From Deltaproteobacteria bacterium (GTDB lineage Bacteria > Myxococcota_A > Polyangia > HGW-17 > SLPX01), in NCBI GenBank assembly GCA_021162935.1, contig JAGGXR010000158.1:1-41412 (forward strand): a DNA stretch of 41,412 bases, given 5' to 3'. Positions 1 to 8,780 of this stretch are shown here, one piece after another. Made by a program: the position numbers and the translations under genes. Under the pieces are notes generated by a model, which worked only from the letters and a program-made list of their open reading frames with translations, ran no database searches and was not told the origin of the DNA. The stretch's first letter is position 1; every line of letters starts with the position of its first letter.

Positions 1-98
1 ACGGCGGACCTCCCGAACAAAATGGAAGCACGGTCCAAAATGTGTCCTACGGGTATCCAGCAGGCCTGAATTTGAGTATCATCAATCCGATCGAGTAG
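1..98 (+). CDS. C-terminal end of a gene cut by the left edge (unknown)
   Basis: An open frame enters from the left edge and ends at TAG 96-98. It gives 31 residues ending in NLSIINPIE. Composition and position, 43 bases before the next gene's start, fit the end of an upstream gene on the same strand. Another frame is also open here, so the assignment is weak. No family can be recognised from so short a piece. Confidence 0.3.
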   Translation, partial: GGPPEQNGSTVQNVSYGYPAGLNLSIINPIE

Positions 99-141
99 CT
101 CAAGAACAACTGCAGAACAACGGCAGGAAGAAGGGAGCGCC

Positions 142-2355
142 ATGCCTCGAATCGACCAGGTCATCGACATCATGCTGGACCACCGGGCACAGGAAGCCGT
201 TCTGCTTTCCGAGTCTCCCGTCTCACTCCGGACGGATCATGGAGAGGAAACAGACCGGACTTTCGGCCACCGACAGATCACCTCATTGGTCGAAGAAATC
301 CTGCCCGAAGATCTCTTTGCCGACCTTGTCCTCATGGAGCCGGTGGAATTCGACTACCAGCACGAAACAGCAACCTATCACCTTCGTATCGTTCCAGGGC
401 CTTCCATCTGGCGGGTGGTGATCATCAAACAAGCAACAGATGCCAAACGCGATGACCGCGGCGAAAAGAACCATGACGGACCCGACAGCGCTGCAAAAGC
501 CGAAGGCGAGTCGAAAAATGATGCACCAGCCTCGGCCGAATCCGACGGCCCAGACAGCGGCCCTGAAACCTCGGAACGAACCAAGTCCGGCACGTTTCTC
601 GGCGTGGGAAAACCTCCGGGCGTGGACCACCGAGCTGATGACGAATCAAGAACCGGGTCGGACACGACAACGGCCCAAAGCTCCGCCAACTCGCCCTACG
701 ACGCACAGGCCAATGTTCAACAGGGAATTCCCAAGCACCCCCAACTCGGACGAGAAACACCTATTCAGATTCCGGATCCAGCGGCCCATCCAAAACAAAG
801 TCACGATTCGAGTCAGGCCACCGGCGAGCAACCTGAAGCCACAGAACGACCAACGAAAAGAGGTGCCTTGACCCCACCTGGTCACGCGGATTCATCTGCA
901 GAAAACCGCAGTGCAGCGTACATCGACCGACAGGCTCTCCCAGACGACCAACTCGCTGAAGACAAAGACGACCATCTCGACGACGATTTCGACCCAGACG
1001 AAGACGACAGTCTGGACACAGCCCTCGACGACGAGGAAGTCGAAAATCTAAGCGCCGGATTCCAGGCCACCATCGACGGCGAGTCAGCCGCAGACCTGGA
1101 CATCGACCTGGAAGCGGTTCGAGCCGGCATCGAACAACGACCCAACGACACAGCAGACAAGCCAGTCGATCCTGCGCGACCGACAGGGCGTCGAAACCGA
1201 CCGGCCTACGCCACGCATCCAGGCCTGCCCCACAACACCCCGGCGGACGGGCACGCGGCCCAGAGTCGCTCCGAAGAAATCTCACCGCAAGACCGCCCGG
1301 AAAGGCCCTCGCCGGCCAGGGCGACCTGGTACCCATCGCTGCTCGAAGCCAAACTGCCGCGTCTCGACGAACTGATCGGCCAGGCACGCGCAGAACGGAG
1401 CCCAGAAATCGTGCTCGGCGCCCGCCAGAAACCTTGGATTCTTGGCAGCAAGGGATATGGCCTCATGGGCTCACAGGCCGAAACAGACCTGGTCGACGAA
1501 TTGCTTCACGGGCTTTCCAAAAACCTGCGGAACCATCTCGAAAACAAGGGCTGGACCCGATTTCTCTATGATGAGGGTCTGGGCCAGAGCCCTGTTCGCT
1601 GTACGCTGACTTCCGGGCGAGACGCAAAGGTCGTCGTACGCATCCCCCTCGTCGAGCGTCCAACCCCGTCCATCCTCGGCATTCCGGAAGGAACCGTCGA
1701 TGGATCACGTGACCACGGGCTGATCCTGGTGGCCGGCCGCCACCGAAGCGGACGAACAACGTCAGCGTCTGCTCTGGCAACGGCATTGCTCACGAACGGC
1801 AGAACCTTGGGCCTGCTCGCTGGTCATCCTCCTGAGCTGCGCCCAGCCGTAGCCTGCCCCTTGGCAACCTGGGACGGTTCGACCGCCGGTCACGACGGGA
1901 CCGTCTTCGATGCGGCCCACAGCCTGTCCGCCGGTTTCGTATTGCTCGACGACGCCAACCCCCAAACGCTTGGTGAAGCCGTGGCCCTGGCCCGAGACGG
2001 CCTTGGCGTGGTGGCCGTGATCCATGCACGTTCGAGCCTCGATGCGGCCTATCGTCTCCTGGACGCCTGCATGACCACTACGATGAATCCGGTCTCTTTG
2101 CTGGAAGGCACGGTTCGCTCCATCCTCTATCAGGTTCTCCTGCCGAATCGGTCCGAGGACGGATACGTGTCCGCCTACGAACGACTCGTCCCGACCCGCG
2201 CTTTATGGGAGGAACTCGCCGAGGGTTCGGGCAAGCTCCTGGCCGACGTTCTCCCCTCCCTGGTCCGACCGAGCCTGACTCAAAGCATCCATGCATTGGA
2301 TCGCACAGGCCGCATTCCGCCCTCAGTAGCCACGCGGCTTCTCAAAAAATATTGA
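142..2355 (+). CDS. PilT/GspE-like ATPase with altered P-loop and long acidic linker
   Basis: This 737-residue protein resembles the type IV pilus retraction/secretion ATPase family. Residues about 1-95 look like a PilT N-terminal domain (IDQVIDIMLDHRAQEAVLL). A long disordered, Asp/Glu-rich linker runs to about residue 400, and a second N-domain-like stretch (LDELIGQARAERSPEIVL) covers about 400-515. The C-terminal RecA-like domain has a P-loop-like GRHRSGRT at 532-539, where Arg538 replaces the catalytic Lys. The Walker B-like segment is VLLDDA, and VIHARSS sits where PilT has its His box. Normal PilT is about 350-400 residues, so this one is twice the size. The ATG has GGGAG four bases upstream. 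Family membership is fairly clear; ATP hydrolysis is doubtful, and a regulatory or structural partner of a pilus motor is possible. No other pilus motor genes are adjacent. Confidence 0.75.
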   Translation: MPRIDQVIDIMLDHRAQEAVLLSESPVSLRTDHGEETDRTFGHRQITSLVEEILPEDLFADLVLMEPVEFDYQHETATYHLRIVPGPSIWRVVIIKQATDAKRDDRGEKNHDGPDSAAKAEGESKNDAPASAESDGPDSGPETSERTKSGTFLGVGKPPGVDHRADDESRTGSDTTTAQSSANSPYDAQANVQQGIPKHPQLGRETPIQIPDPAAHPKQSHDSSQATGEQPEATERPTKRGALTPPGHADSSAENRSAAYIDRQALPDDQLAEDKDDHLDDDFDPDEDDSLDTALDDEEVENLSAGFQATIDGESAADLDIDLEAVRAGIEQRPNDTADKPVDPARPTGRRNRPAYATHPGLPHNTPADGHAAQSRSEEISPQDRPERPSPARATWYPSLLEAKLPRLDELIGQARAERSPEIVLGARQKPWILGSKGYGLMGSQAETDLVDELLHGLSKNLRNHLENKGWTRFLYDEGLGQSPVRCTLTSGRDAKVVVRIPLVERPTPSILGIPEGTVDGSRDHGLILVAGRHRSGRTTSASALATALLTNGRTLGLLAGHPPELRPAVACPLATWDGSTAGHDGTVFDAAHSLSAGFVLLDDANPQTLGEAVALARDGLGVVAVIHARSSLDAAYRLLDACMTTTMNPVSLLEGTVRSILYQVLLPNRSEDGYVSAYERLVPTRALWEELAEGSGKLLADVLPSLVRPSLTQSIHALDRTGRIPPSVATRLLKKY

Positions 2356-2427
2356 TCGTTCCTCCACCGGATGGATCGGGACTCGATCAATACGCAATCA
2401 CATGCGTATCCGATCAAGGCGAAACGG

Positions 2428-2457
2428 TTGCAATTCGCATCGCCCGACGTGTATAAG
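2428..2457 (+). promoter_or_regulatory. Candidate sigma-70 promoter for the threonine dehydrogenase gene
   Basis: TTGCAA at 2428-2433 and TATAAG at 2452-2457 are separated by 18 bases, about 75 bases before the start codon. The -10 matches consensus at five of six positions. Predicted by eye only. Confidence 0.45.
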
Positions 2458-2530
2458 GTCAAAGGTACAAGGGCGCTGCTCGCCGTCCTCACTCGACAGG
2501 GTCGTTGCGCAACACGAGGTGAACCCCCCC

Positions 2531-3487
2531 ATGACCATGATTCTCATCACAGGTGCTTCTGGACAGATCGGAACGGATTTGACACTCGAACTGAGACGCC
2601 GCTACGGCGACCGTAACGTGGTGGCCACGGACGTACGGCACCCCCGCAACCCAGAAATGGAACAGGGGCTCTATGAATTCCTCGACGTCATGGACCCAGA
2701 GGGACTCCGGCTCCTCATCGAACAATACAACGTGGACACGATTTTCCACCTGGCGGCCATCCTGTCGGCGGTTGCGGAACGCACTCCGGTCCGCGCCTGG
2801 CAGGTGAACACGTGGGGCACGGTGAACGTCCTGGACACCGTGCGCAGAACCCAGGTCTCACGCGTGTTCGTCCCGAGCAGCATTGCAGCTTTCGGTCCGA
2901 CCACCCCGCTGGACAAGACCCCCCAGGACACGATCCAGCGCCCCAACGCCATGTACGGCATCACCAAGGTGGCCACCGAACTGCTCGGCGACTACTACTA
3001 TGAAAAGTTCGGGGTGGACTGCCGGGGCGTTCGCCTTCCTGGAATCATCAGCTACAAGACCCCGCCAGGAGGAGGCACCACCGACTACGCCATCGACATG
3101 ATTGCCCATGCCGTGCGCCACGAGCCCTACGTGTGCTACCTACGAGCCGACACATCACTCGACATGATGTATATGCCCGACGCCCTGCATGCCTGTATCG
3201 GCGTCATGGAGGCGGACGGCGCAAAACTTCGCCACCGCAACGCCTTCAACGTAACGGCCATGCAGTTCACGCCCGAACAACTGGCCGAAAAACTCACGTC
3301 CCATTTTCCGGATTTCCAATGGAGCATCGAGGTGGATCCGATCCGGCAGGCCATTGCCGACTCCTGGCCAAATTCCATGGACGACTCGGCCGCCAGGAAA
3401 GAATGGGATTGGACCCCAAAGTACGACCTTTCCGCCATGACGGCAGACATGATCGAGCACGTGTCGAAGCAGATCCACGACGAGTAG
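2531..3487 (+). CDS. L-threonine 3-dehydrogenase, SDR (epimerase-like) type
   Basis: A 318-residue NAD-dependent short-chain dehydrogenase of the extended UDP-galactose-epimerase-like type. It should oxidise L-threonine to 2-amino-3-ketobutyrate in threonine catabolism. The N-terminus carries the nucleotide-binding GASGQIG (8-14). Ser116/Ser117 and the YGITK pair Tyr142/Lys146 form the catalytic set. PGGGTTDYAIDM, DMMYMPDA and QAIADSWPNSMDDSAARKEW are characteristic of the SDR-type threonine dehydrogenase rather than sugar epimerases. The open frame extends to 2402, but ATG 2531 has AGGTGA at 2517-2522 and starts right before the Rossmann motif; ATG 2537 is the alternative. The partner glycine C-acetyltransferase (kbl) is not in this window. 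Confidence 0.9.
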   Translation: MTMILITGASGQIGTDLTLELRRRYGDRNVVATDVRHPRNPEMEQGLYEFLDVMDPEGLRLLIEQYNVDTIFHLAAILSAVAERTPVRAWQVNTWGTVNVLDTVRRTQVSRVFVPSSIAAFGPTTPLDKTPQDTIQRPNAMYGITKVATELLGDYYYEKFGVDCRGVRLPGIISYKTPPGGGTTDYAIDMIAHAVRHEPYVCYLRADTSLDMMYMPDALHACIGVMEADGAKLRHRNAFNVTAMQFTPEQLAEKLTSHFPDFQWSIEVDPIRQAIADSWPNSMDDSAARKEWDWTPKYDLSAMTADMIEHVSKQIHDE

Positions 3488-3608
3488 GGGCGTGACTTTG
3501 ACCACGACCCACGATCCATAAAACCTTGGTCACCAATCATGGTAATCGTCGAAACGCCCGACTACCGTGGTTTGTCCGACTTCCTTCCGCCCCCCTGCGC
3601 TCTCCTCG

Positions 3609-4115
3609 CTACTTGAATTTCAGACTCGCCACGACCTCTTTGTACGACTTCTCATACTTGGCAGCAGCCTTCTTTTGCGCCAGCAACTCGACGGATAGAA
3701 TGAAGTCACCCGTCACGAACAACGCCACTCGGTAGGCATAGACACCACCTCGGTAGGCACCCTCGAAACGGAGTTCCTTTCCATTGAGCCCGGAAGCCGT
3801 CTTGACGGCCCCCATCCCGACGAACGTGTATCCCCGCACCTTTTCGAAGTCACGTCGTACCGTCTGTGTCCAGAAAGAAGCATCTCCCTTTGGATTGTTC
3901 TTCCACATCCTGGTGACAATCACCGTGTTGTCTGGGGCCACCTGGACGACCCGACGACTCGTTCGTTTCAGCCTCACGAAATTTCCTGGCGTCTTGACCG
4001 AAAATCCGTGGCATCCGCCAAGGACCGTGACGATCAACAAAGCTCCCACGAGCCCAAGGAGATTCGCCGGCCAATGACGGGTCCGACCTGCCTGTCCTGT
4101 CCGTGCATATATCAT
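3609..4115 (-). CDS. Lipoprotein of unknown function
   Basis: A 168-residue protein with a basic N-terminus, a hydrophobic stretch (about 19-33) and the lipobox LGGC (Cys35), so it is probably anchored in the outer membrane. The mature part contains a conserved-looking central segment (FVGMGAVKTASGLNGKELRF) and a lysine-rich C-terminus; I do not recognise the family. The ribosome binding site AAGGAGGA overlaps the TAA stop of the upstream DUF4349 gene, so the two genes are almost certainly co-transcribed and perhaps translationally coupled. Confidence 0.75.
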   Translation of the reverse strand: MIYARTGQAGRTRHWPANLLGLVGALLIVTVLGGCHGFSVKTPGNFVRLKRTSRRVVQVAPDNTVIVTRMWKNNPKGDASFWTQTVRRDFEKVRGYTFVGMGAVKTASGLNGKELRFEGAYRGGVYAYRVALFVTGDFILSVELLAQKKAAAKYEKSYKEVVASLKFK

Positions 4116-4125
4116 GGTGTCCTCC

Positions 4126-5079
4126 TTATCTGACCCGCAGCATGTTGACCAAACGATAGATCCCGAGACGACGGATCCACTTGAATGGACTGCGCCTGGG
4201 AGGTCGCACCAGAATGTGCTGCCGCTCCGCGTCCGTCATGAGACTGATCACCACCGTGGACAGGGCGGCATGCTGCTCCATGAATCGAATCTGCCCCTTG
4301 AGCCGTTCGACCTGCGTCACCACCCGGGCAATCTCGCGTTCCACGATGAGCGCATCCTTGACCGTCTTCGCCTTTGCGAGCAACGCCTTGAGCCGATTCA
4401 GGACCGAAAGAGACGCCTTGAGTCGAAGATTCAGGTCCATGTACTGCTCCGTCACGTCGCTCGATGAAACCTGTCGGGCAAAGACCCGCCCCACTTCCTT
4501 CAACGCATCCAAAAACGCGTAGAATCGACCAGCCGGCACCCGCACCACGATCCGCTGCTCGGTCGAGGCCTGGACGTAGCCACCCCGTGCCTCGACGAGC
4601 CGACGGACCTGCTCGACGGCTTCGGGCCGTTTGACCACCGAGACCCTCACCGAAGCCGTGTAGATGACGATCCGATGCAGGGCGCTACTGGCCATCACCT
4701 GCTTGGCTTCGTTGTGACTGTCGCCGGCTTGCGCTGTCGGCGCCTGAGGCTGGGAACGAGTGACCGGAGCAGCCGACGGCCGAGAAGCACCGCCTCTTGG
4801 CGCGGCTGGTGGGCTTTCGGCAACCATGGTTGGGGTCTTGGTCTTGTGCAAGGACCTAGTGTCCATGCTCTCCGTCGCGGCCATGAATCTGAACCTGCGC
4901 GCCCCTGTGGCCACCGGCCGTCGGTACCGTACAGCGGATCTGCGATACCCGTCATAGTGACGAGCCCTGACTCTCGTCCCTCGGCTCGATCCGGCAAGGC
5001 ACCCGGCCCCACCCGTCAGCACCGCCATGAGCCAGACTGCAGGCCACAATCGCCATCTTCTTTGATTGCTGTTCTCCAT
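4126..5079 (-). CDS. DUF4349-family lipoprotein
   Basis: A 317-residue exported protein. A short basic N-region is followed by a hydrophobic segment and TGGAGC (Cys27), a lipoprotein-type signal with a slightly atypical lipobox. A low-complexity Ala/Pro linker runs to about residue 120. The C-terminal half matches DUF4349: a strand-rich part (RIVIYTASVRVSV, VEARGGYVQASTEQ), then a long coiled coil (about 220-285: SDVTEQYMDLNLRLKASLSVL) and AALSTVVISLM. Family members usually have C-terminal membrane helices; here the end is short and basic. The chosen ATG (5079) follows AGGAAGGA; an upstream in-frame ATG (5115) lacks a better site. It is followed by a lipoprotein gene in the same operon. The function of DUF4349 is not established. 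Confidence 0.8.
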   Translation of the reverse strand: MENSNQRRWRLWPAVWLMAVLTGGAGCLAGSSRGTRVRARHYDGYRRSAVRYRRPVATGARRFRFMAATESMDTRSLHKTKTPTMVAESPPAAPRGGASRPSAAPVTRSQPQAPTAQAGDSHNEAKQVMASSALHRIVIYTASVRVSVVKRPEAVEQVRRLVEARGGYVQASTEQRIVVRVPAGRFYAFLDALKEVGRVFARQVSSSDVTEQYMDLNLRLKASLSVLNRLKALLAKAKTVKDALIVEREIARVVTQVERLKGQIRFMEQHAALSTVVISLMTDAERQHILVRPPRRSPFKWIRRLGIYRLVNMLRVR

Positions 5080-5299
5080 ACTGTCCTTCCTGCCGTGCAA
5101 AATGAGTTTTCCCACCCAAGGGCCATCACGGCCCGCTGGACACCCCTGATATCTTCAGCAACGCTCGGCCTTCGATAACCGCAAACTCGATTGCCCAGAA
5201 GGCCAATGCCACCCAAGCCAGTTCATGGTCACCTCCTACGCCACCATTCTCATCGACTCGTCGCCCCCCCCTGCGCGGCCCGGACCAATCCTGTCTCCA

Positions 5300-5887
5300 T
5301 CACTGGAGTTCGGGAAGCAGGTACAACGCCCAGGCGATGTGCATCATGTTCGGCCGCCCTGTGGGCGGCGGATAGCTCTCGAACAGCGCTGCCGGCTGTC
5401 TCCGGCGACGAACCTTCTGAATCGTCGCCGGGGCAATGCGTATGACATAATGTTTCCGGATTCCCTTGGAAAAAGTTTTGAATGTCGAAAAAATACAGAG
5501 AGCACCCCGCGCCAATAGCTTGCCGTCCCGGTCATAGAGCTGTGCCCTGGCGTGCCCCTTCCGAAAAGCCAACTTTTGAATGAACGTCCGCAGGCTGGAA
5601 CTGTCGCCCGACACGTCCACGAGCCACGGCTGCGAATCACACACGAACGGAGCCGCCCCCACGTTTCCGGTGAACGTCACCTTGAGCGCGCCGTGGCCCC
5701 GCACCAAAAACAACGAGGTTCCCTTGGGCCCAACAAAGGTTACCTTGGGCCTGGCCACCACGACCTTTGGGGGGCGGCCGCAGTCGGCCCACACCATCAG
5801 GCCCGCGCAGACAACCGGGGCCCACGGCCAGAATCTCGCCCAGGACAATACTGCCACCGACTGTCGCCGACATGACCGGTCTCGCAT
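5300..5887 (-). CDS. Exported or membrane-anchored protein of unknown function
   Basis: A 195-residue protein read from ATG 5887, which has GAGGTGAGGT upstream; the frame is open to 5995 without a better start. The Arg-rich N-terminus, hydrophobic segment (about 12-33) and Cys36 look like an export signal, although WADC is a poor lipobox. The mature part is strand-rich (VVVARPKVTFVGPKG, LVRGHGALKVTFTG), suggesting an Ig-like or immunoglobulin-fold domain. I do not recognise a family. It lies upstream of, and on the same strand as, the DUF4349 operon, but a 220-base gap separates them. Confidence 0.6.
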   Translation of the reverse strand: MRDRSCRRQSVAVLSWARFWPWAPVVCAGLMVWADCGRPPKVVVARPKVTFVGPKGTSLFLVRGHGALKVTFTGNVGAAPFVCDSQPWLVDVSGDSSSLRTFIQKLAFRKGHARAQLYDRDGKLLARGALCIFSTFKTFSKGIRKHYVIRIAPATIQKVRRRRQPAALFESYPPPTGRPNMMHIAWALYLLPELQ

Positions 5888-6190
5888 CCTTGCCCACCTC
5901 ACCTCGAGAGCACGAAAACCCCGTAACCACAGCCACCCGTCACCACGCCAGTCACAGAAACCAAGGCGTGTCATCGAGGGTTCGCCGAAGATCACGTTGA
6001 GACGCGTGCCTCGTCATCGAAATTCATATTCTGAAGCACCTGTGCATCATACGAAACGAACCGAGCACTTTCCAACAAATAATGATCCCGATCAACGGCG
6101 ACATCCTTCCATTTGACAGGACATGGGCGAAACGCTATTGCTAAAAACACGAGGTAGGTGAGCGACTTTCACTGCAAGGAGTCCCACATC
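5888..6190. other. Divergent intergenic region (303 bases)
   Basis: This lies between the minus-strand exported protein and the plus-strand PhoH gene, so it must hold at least one promoter for each direction. The only convincing element is the TTGACA box at 6113-6118. No conserved gene or RNA was seen. Confidence 0.5.
6113..6141 (+). promoter_or_regulatory. Candidate sigma-70 promoter for the PhoH gene
   Basis: A perfect TTGACA at 6113-6118 is followed after 17 bases by TATTGC (6136-6141), which matches the -10 consensus at only three positions. Transcription would start about 40 bases before the GTG start codon. Confidence 0.4.
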
Positions 6191-7525
6191 GTGAGCAACA
6201 AAACCTTCGTCCTGGACACCAACGTACTCCTCAACGATCCGAGAGCCATCTATCAATTCGGGGCCAACAAGGTGGTCATTCCCATCAATGTGCTCGAAGA
6301 AGTGGACCAATTCAAGAAGGAGTTGTCGGAACGAGGCCGAAACGCGCGAACCATTTCTCGATATCTGGACGACCTCCGCGCTCACGGAGGCCATTTGTCC
6401 ATAGGTGTAGAACTCGAAACCGGAGGCACCCTCCAGGTGGCCATGCCGGCCAAAAAGATCCCCGTGATCTTTCGGGATCGCGGCAAGCAAGACAACTACA
6501 TCCTGGCCGTGGCTCTGGAGGTAGCGGAAGAATCCGGGCACGACCAAACCACCTTCATCACCAAAGACGTCAATCTCCGGGTCCGAGCGGACGCCCTCGG
6601 GCTGCGTGCAGAAGACTTCGAAGCAGACAAGATCGACATCGAAGAACTCTACTCGGGATCCAAGACCTGGGCCGTGGACGCCACCACGCTGGAGTCCTTC
6701 CGCGCCCACCACTTCGTCGATGCTCCCCACTCCGAAGACCATGGATTCATGGCCAACGAATTCATCATGCTCCAGGACGAGGCGAACCCGAAAAACACGG
6801 CTCTCGGCCGCTACGACGCTGTACAGAAACGGATTGTTCCTCTCCTTGCCACGCGCGACGGCGTCTGGGGCATCCACCCACGTAACAAGGAACAGCAATA
6901 CGCCCTGGACCTGCTCCTCAACGACGACATCCAACTCGTCACCCTCGTAGGCAAGGCCGGCACGGGCAAGACCCTGCTCGCCATCGCAGCGGGGCTGCAG
7001 AAGGTCGCCGACGACAAGAACTTCGTCAAGCTGCTGGTGAGCAGGCCGATCTTCCCTCTGGGCCGGGACATGGGCTACCTGCCGGGCGATGTCCAAGAAA
7101 AGTTGAACCCATGGATGCAGCCTATCTTCGACAACGTGGAACTGCTCCTGGGCGCCGGCAAGTCGGGCCAACAAAACAAGAAAAAATCAGATGGGTACAA
7201 GACTCTCATCGACATGGGTTACATGCAGATCGAACCGCTCACCTACATTCGAGGACGATCCATCCCGAACCAGTACATGATCGTGGACGAGGCGCAGAAC
7301 CTCACGCCCCACGAGGTCAAGACCATCATCACCAGGGCCGGTGATCGTACAAAAATCGTGCTCACCGGCGATGCCTACCAGATCGACAACCCGTACGTGG
7401 ACAGTGCAAACAACGGGCTCACGTACGTCGTGGAACGATTCAAGAAGGAACCGGTCGCGGGCCACATCACCCTGGTCAAAGGTGAGCGTTCTCCCCTCGC
7501 GGAACTGGCAGCAAACCTCCTGTAG
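6191..7525 (+). CDS. PIN domain-PhoH family ATPase
   Basis: A 444-residue fusion of an N-terminal PIN nuclease domain (FVLDTNVLLNDPRAI, acidic residues typical of the active site) and a C-terminal PhoH-type P-loop ATPase. The ATPase has Walker A GKAGTGKT, Walker B YMIVDEAQNLT and the C-terminal LTGDAYQID and NNGLTYVV motifs. PIN-PhoH proteins (YlaK/PhoH2 type) are linked to ATP-dependent RNA unwinding and cleavage in bacterial RNA metabolism. The start is GTG 6191, with AAGGAG eight bases upstream; an in-frame GTG at 6158 has no comparable site. The gene is followed by tRNA-Cys, but its stop lies about 120 bases before that RNA gene's promoter. Confidence 0.92.
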   Translation: MSNKTFVLDTNVLLNDPRAIYQFGANKVVIPINVLEEVDQFKKELSERGRNARTISRYLDDLRAHGGHLSIGVELETGGTLQVAMPAKKIPVIFRDRGKQDNYILAVALEVAEESGHDQTTFITKDVNLRVRADALGLRAEDFEADKIDIEELYSGSKTWAVDATTLESFRAHHFVDAPHSEDHGFMANEFIMLQDEANPKNTALGRYDAVQKRIVPLLATRDGVWGIHPRNKEQQYALDLLLNDDIQLVTLVGKAGTGKTLLAIAAGLQKVADDKNFVKLLVSRPIFPLGRDMGYLPGDVQEKLNPWMQPIFDNVELLLGAGKSGQQNKKKSDGYKTLIDMGYMQIEPLTYIRGRSIPNQYMIVDEAQNLTPHEVKTIITRAGDRTKIVLTGDAYQIDNPYVDSANNGLTYVVERFKKEPVAGHITLVKGERSPLAELAANLL

Positions 7526-7645
7526 CATCTCCTTCTTCCTGCATATGGATCCGGCGTCTGTCGAGCCAGGTCTGGCATCTTCCCCATTGCTTTCTGGTTC
7601 CCCCCATGACCCGACGACCCGACGATTGAGGGTTGGCAATCTCAC

Positions 7646-7673
7646 TTGACAGAAGGCCGTTTCCAAATAGTAT
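7646..7673 (+). promoter_or_regulatory. Promoter of tRNA-Cys
   Basis: TTGACA (7646-7651), 16 bases, then TAGTAT (7668-7673), ending 13 bases before the mature tRNA 5' end. Spacing and position are those expected for a tRNA promoter. Confidence 0.7.
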
Positions 7674-7686
7674 CTTCGACACGTTC

Positions 7687-7757
<71 letters not shown>

Positions 7758-7762
7758 CGAAA

Positions 7763-7792
7763 AGCTCCAGTCACGAGACTGGGGCTTTTTTT
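7763..7792 (+). terminator. Rho-independent terminator after tRNA-Cys
   Basis: A 10-base-pair stem (AGCTCCAGTC / GACTGGGGCT, one G-T pair) with loop ACGA is followed by seven T residues. It begins six bases after the tRNA. Confidence 0.9.
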
Positions 7793-7909
7793 GTACGCCA
7801 CCGCCTTTTCTTGTGCGCCCCATTGATCCTCATGTGGTTGAATGCTGCCTCCTGGCGGCAGCGTTCGCTCCGGCCTCCTGCCCATCGGTCGTCTTGCTGT
7901 TTGCCGGCG

Positions 7910-7929
7910 GAAGCGCTCCGAGGCGCTTC
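7910..7929 (-). other. Hairpin just after the YbjN-like gene
   Basis: Perfect 7-base arms GAAGCGC and GCGCTTC flank a 6-base loop, seven bases beyond the stop codon of the minus-strand gene. There is no T run after it, so it may be a 3' stabilising hairpin rather than an intrinsic terminator. Confidence 0.35.
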
Positions 7930-7935
7930 GCGCTG

Positions 7936-8424
7936 TCAGCACTTGAACGCGAACGTATCCGGAGACTGGGTGAGCAACCCAGACAGAGCCCGGTCCTCTA
8001 GCAGATCCTGCATGCGCTGTCCGCCGTAGGCTTCAGCGATCTTGTCGTCATAGTCATCTGCCACGATGGCCACGTGCCGCACCGTCGCCAAAATCTCTTC
8101 GGGGTCGAGCGTCTCACCGCCGAGAATCGAATGCACGAAGAACACTCGGTTTCCCTCGGGCAGAAAGGCGAATGCTCCGAAACGCATCAAGGAATTGATC
8201 TTGAGCAGATCCCAGGCGAGCGCTTCGGATCGCTCCACCCCGGACAACAACTGGGCCGCACAACGCACCACGGCACGATTCTCACCCCACGGCAGCACGT
8301 TGACCATGACATAGGCCGACCCCTGCTTGATCACGTACAACCCGCATTCAACCTTGGTGAACGCCGAGCTGTCCCCGAGGACCGATTCGATCTTTTCACA
8401 GGTCAGATTTGCTGTCTTGTTCAT
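7936..8424 (-). CDS. YbjN / CesT-like chaperone-fold protein
   Basis: A 162-residue soluble protein whose pattern (short helix, strands FTKVECGLYVIKQGSAYVMVNVLPW and VVRCAAQLLSGV, then a helix with LLKINSLMRFGAFAFLPEGNRVFFVHSILG and a final helical part with ILATVRHVAIVADDYDD) fits the YbjN/type III secretion chaperone fold. Such proteins bind peptide segments of partner proteins. ATG 8424 is preferred because GGGAG lies six bases upstream; the ATG at 8430 is directly against that site. No secretion system is visible here, so a general chaperone-like role is more likely. Identified from the fold pattern only. Confidence 0.7.
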   Translation of the reverse strand: MNKTANLTCEKIESVLGDSSAFTKVECGLYVIKQGSAYVMVNVLPWGENRAVVRCAAQLLSGVERSEALAWDLLKINSLMRFGAFAFLPEGNRVFFVHSILGGETLDPEEILATVRHVAIVADDYDDKIAEAYGGQRMQDLLEDRALSGLLTQSPDTFAFKC

Positions 8425-8505
8425 CGTCATCTCCCTGCCGGACCCACCTTCAGGTCCCTGCTCTCAAGAAAAGAAATCGAGTCCCTCCACCGTCCAAAAT
8501 CCCGC

Positions 8506-8519
8506 TCTCGATTTCGAGA
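8506..8519. promoter_or_regulatory. Palindromic operator candidate TCTCGA-TT-TCGAGA
   Basis: Perfect 6-base arms around TT, 82 bases upstream of the YbjN-like start. A closely similar palindrome (arms TCTCGA/TCGAGA around one base) lies at 32772-32788 between the RTX and POT genes. It could be the site of a dimeric regulator; no regulator is assigned. Confidence 0.35.
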
Positions 8520-8732
8520 CGGATGGTACGGCCATCTCCTCCGCAGCACCCGACGTTACGTACCCAGCAAACCACGAGCACGCCCAACCATGATAGGAAC
8601 CGAACGAACCAGCGTCAAGCTCCACAATGACGTCTTCCAGCGCAGCCTTTCCTGCTCTGTTGACGCCCGTCAAGGCTCAAGCGATTCGCACAGGCGCGGC
8701 TGCGTTTGTGCGTGCGCAGTCTCTGCAACTTG

Positions 8733-8741
8733 TGCTATATT
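8733..8741 (+). promoter_or_regulatory. Candidate extended -10 promoter for the phosphatase operon
   Basis: TGCTATATT fits the extended -10 pattern TGnTATAAT and lies 40 bases before the start codon. No good -35 box is seen at the proper distance, as is common for extended -10 promoters. Confidence 0.4.
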
Positions 8742-8780
8742 TTCTTTCACTTCCGACTTCGGACAATGAATAGGTGAACC

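Larger units (their letters stand above)
8425..8780. other. Divergent intergenic region (356 bases) between YbjN-like and phosphatase genes
   Basis: It holds a perfect palindrome (8506-8519) and an extended -10 element (8733-8741), both listed separately. No further gene or RNA could be supported; short frames here have no ribosome binding site or recognisable domain. Confidence 0.5.

Noticed and set aside
2417-2432. Possible sigma-54 promoter before the threonine dehydrogenase
   Set aside because: GG-N10-GC spacing and TTGCA fit, but the -24 element matches poorly, and a better sigma-70 promoter overlaps it.
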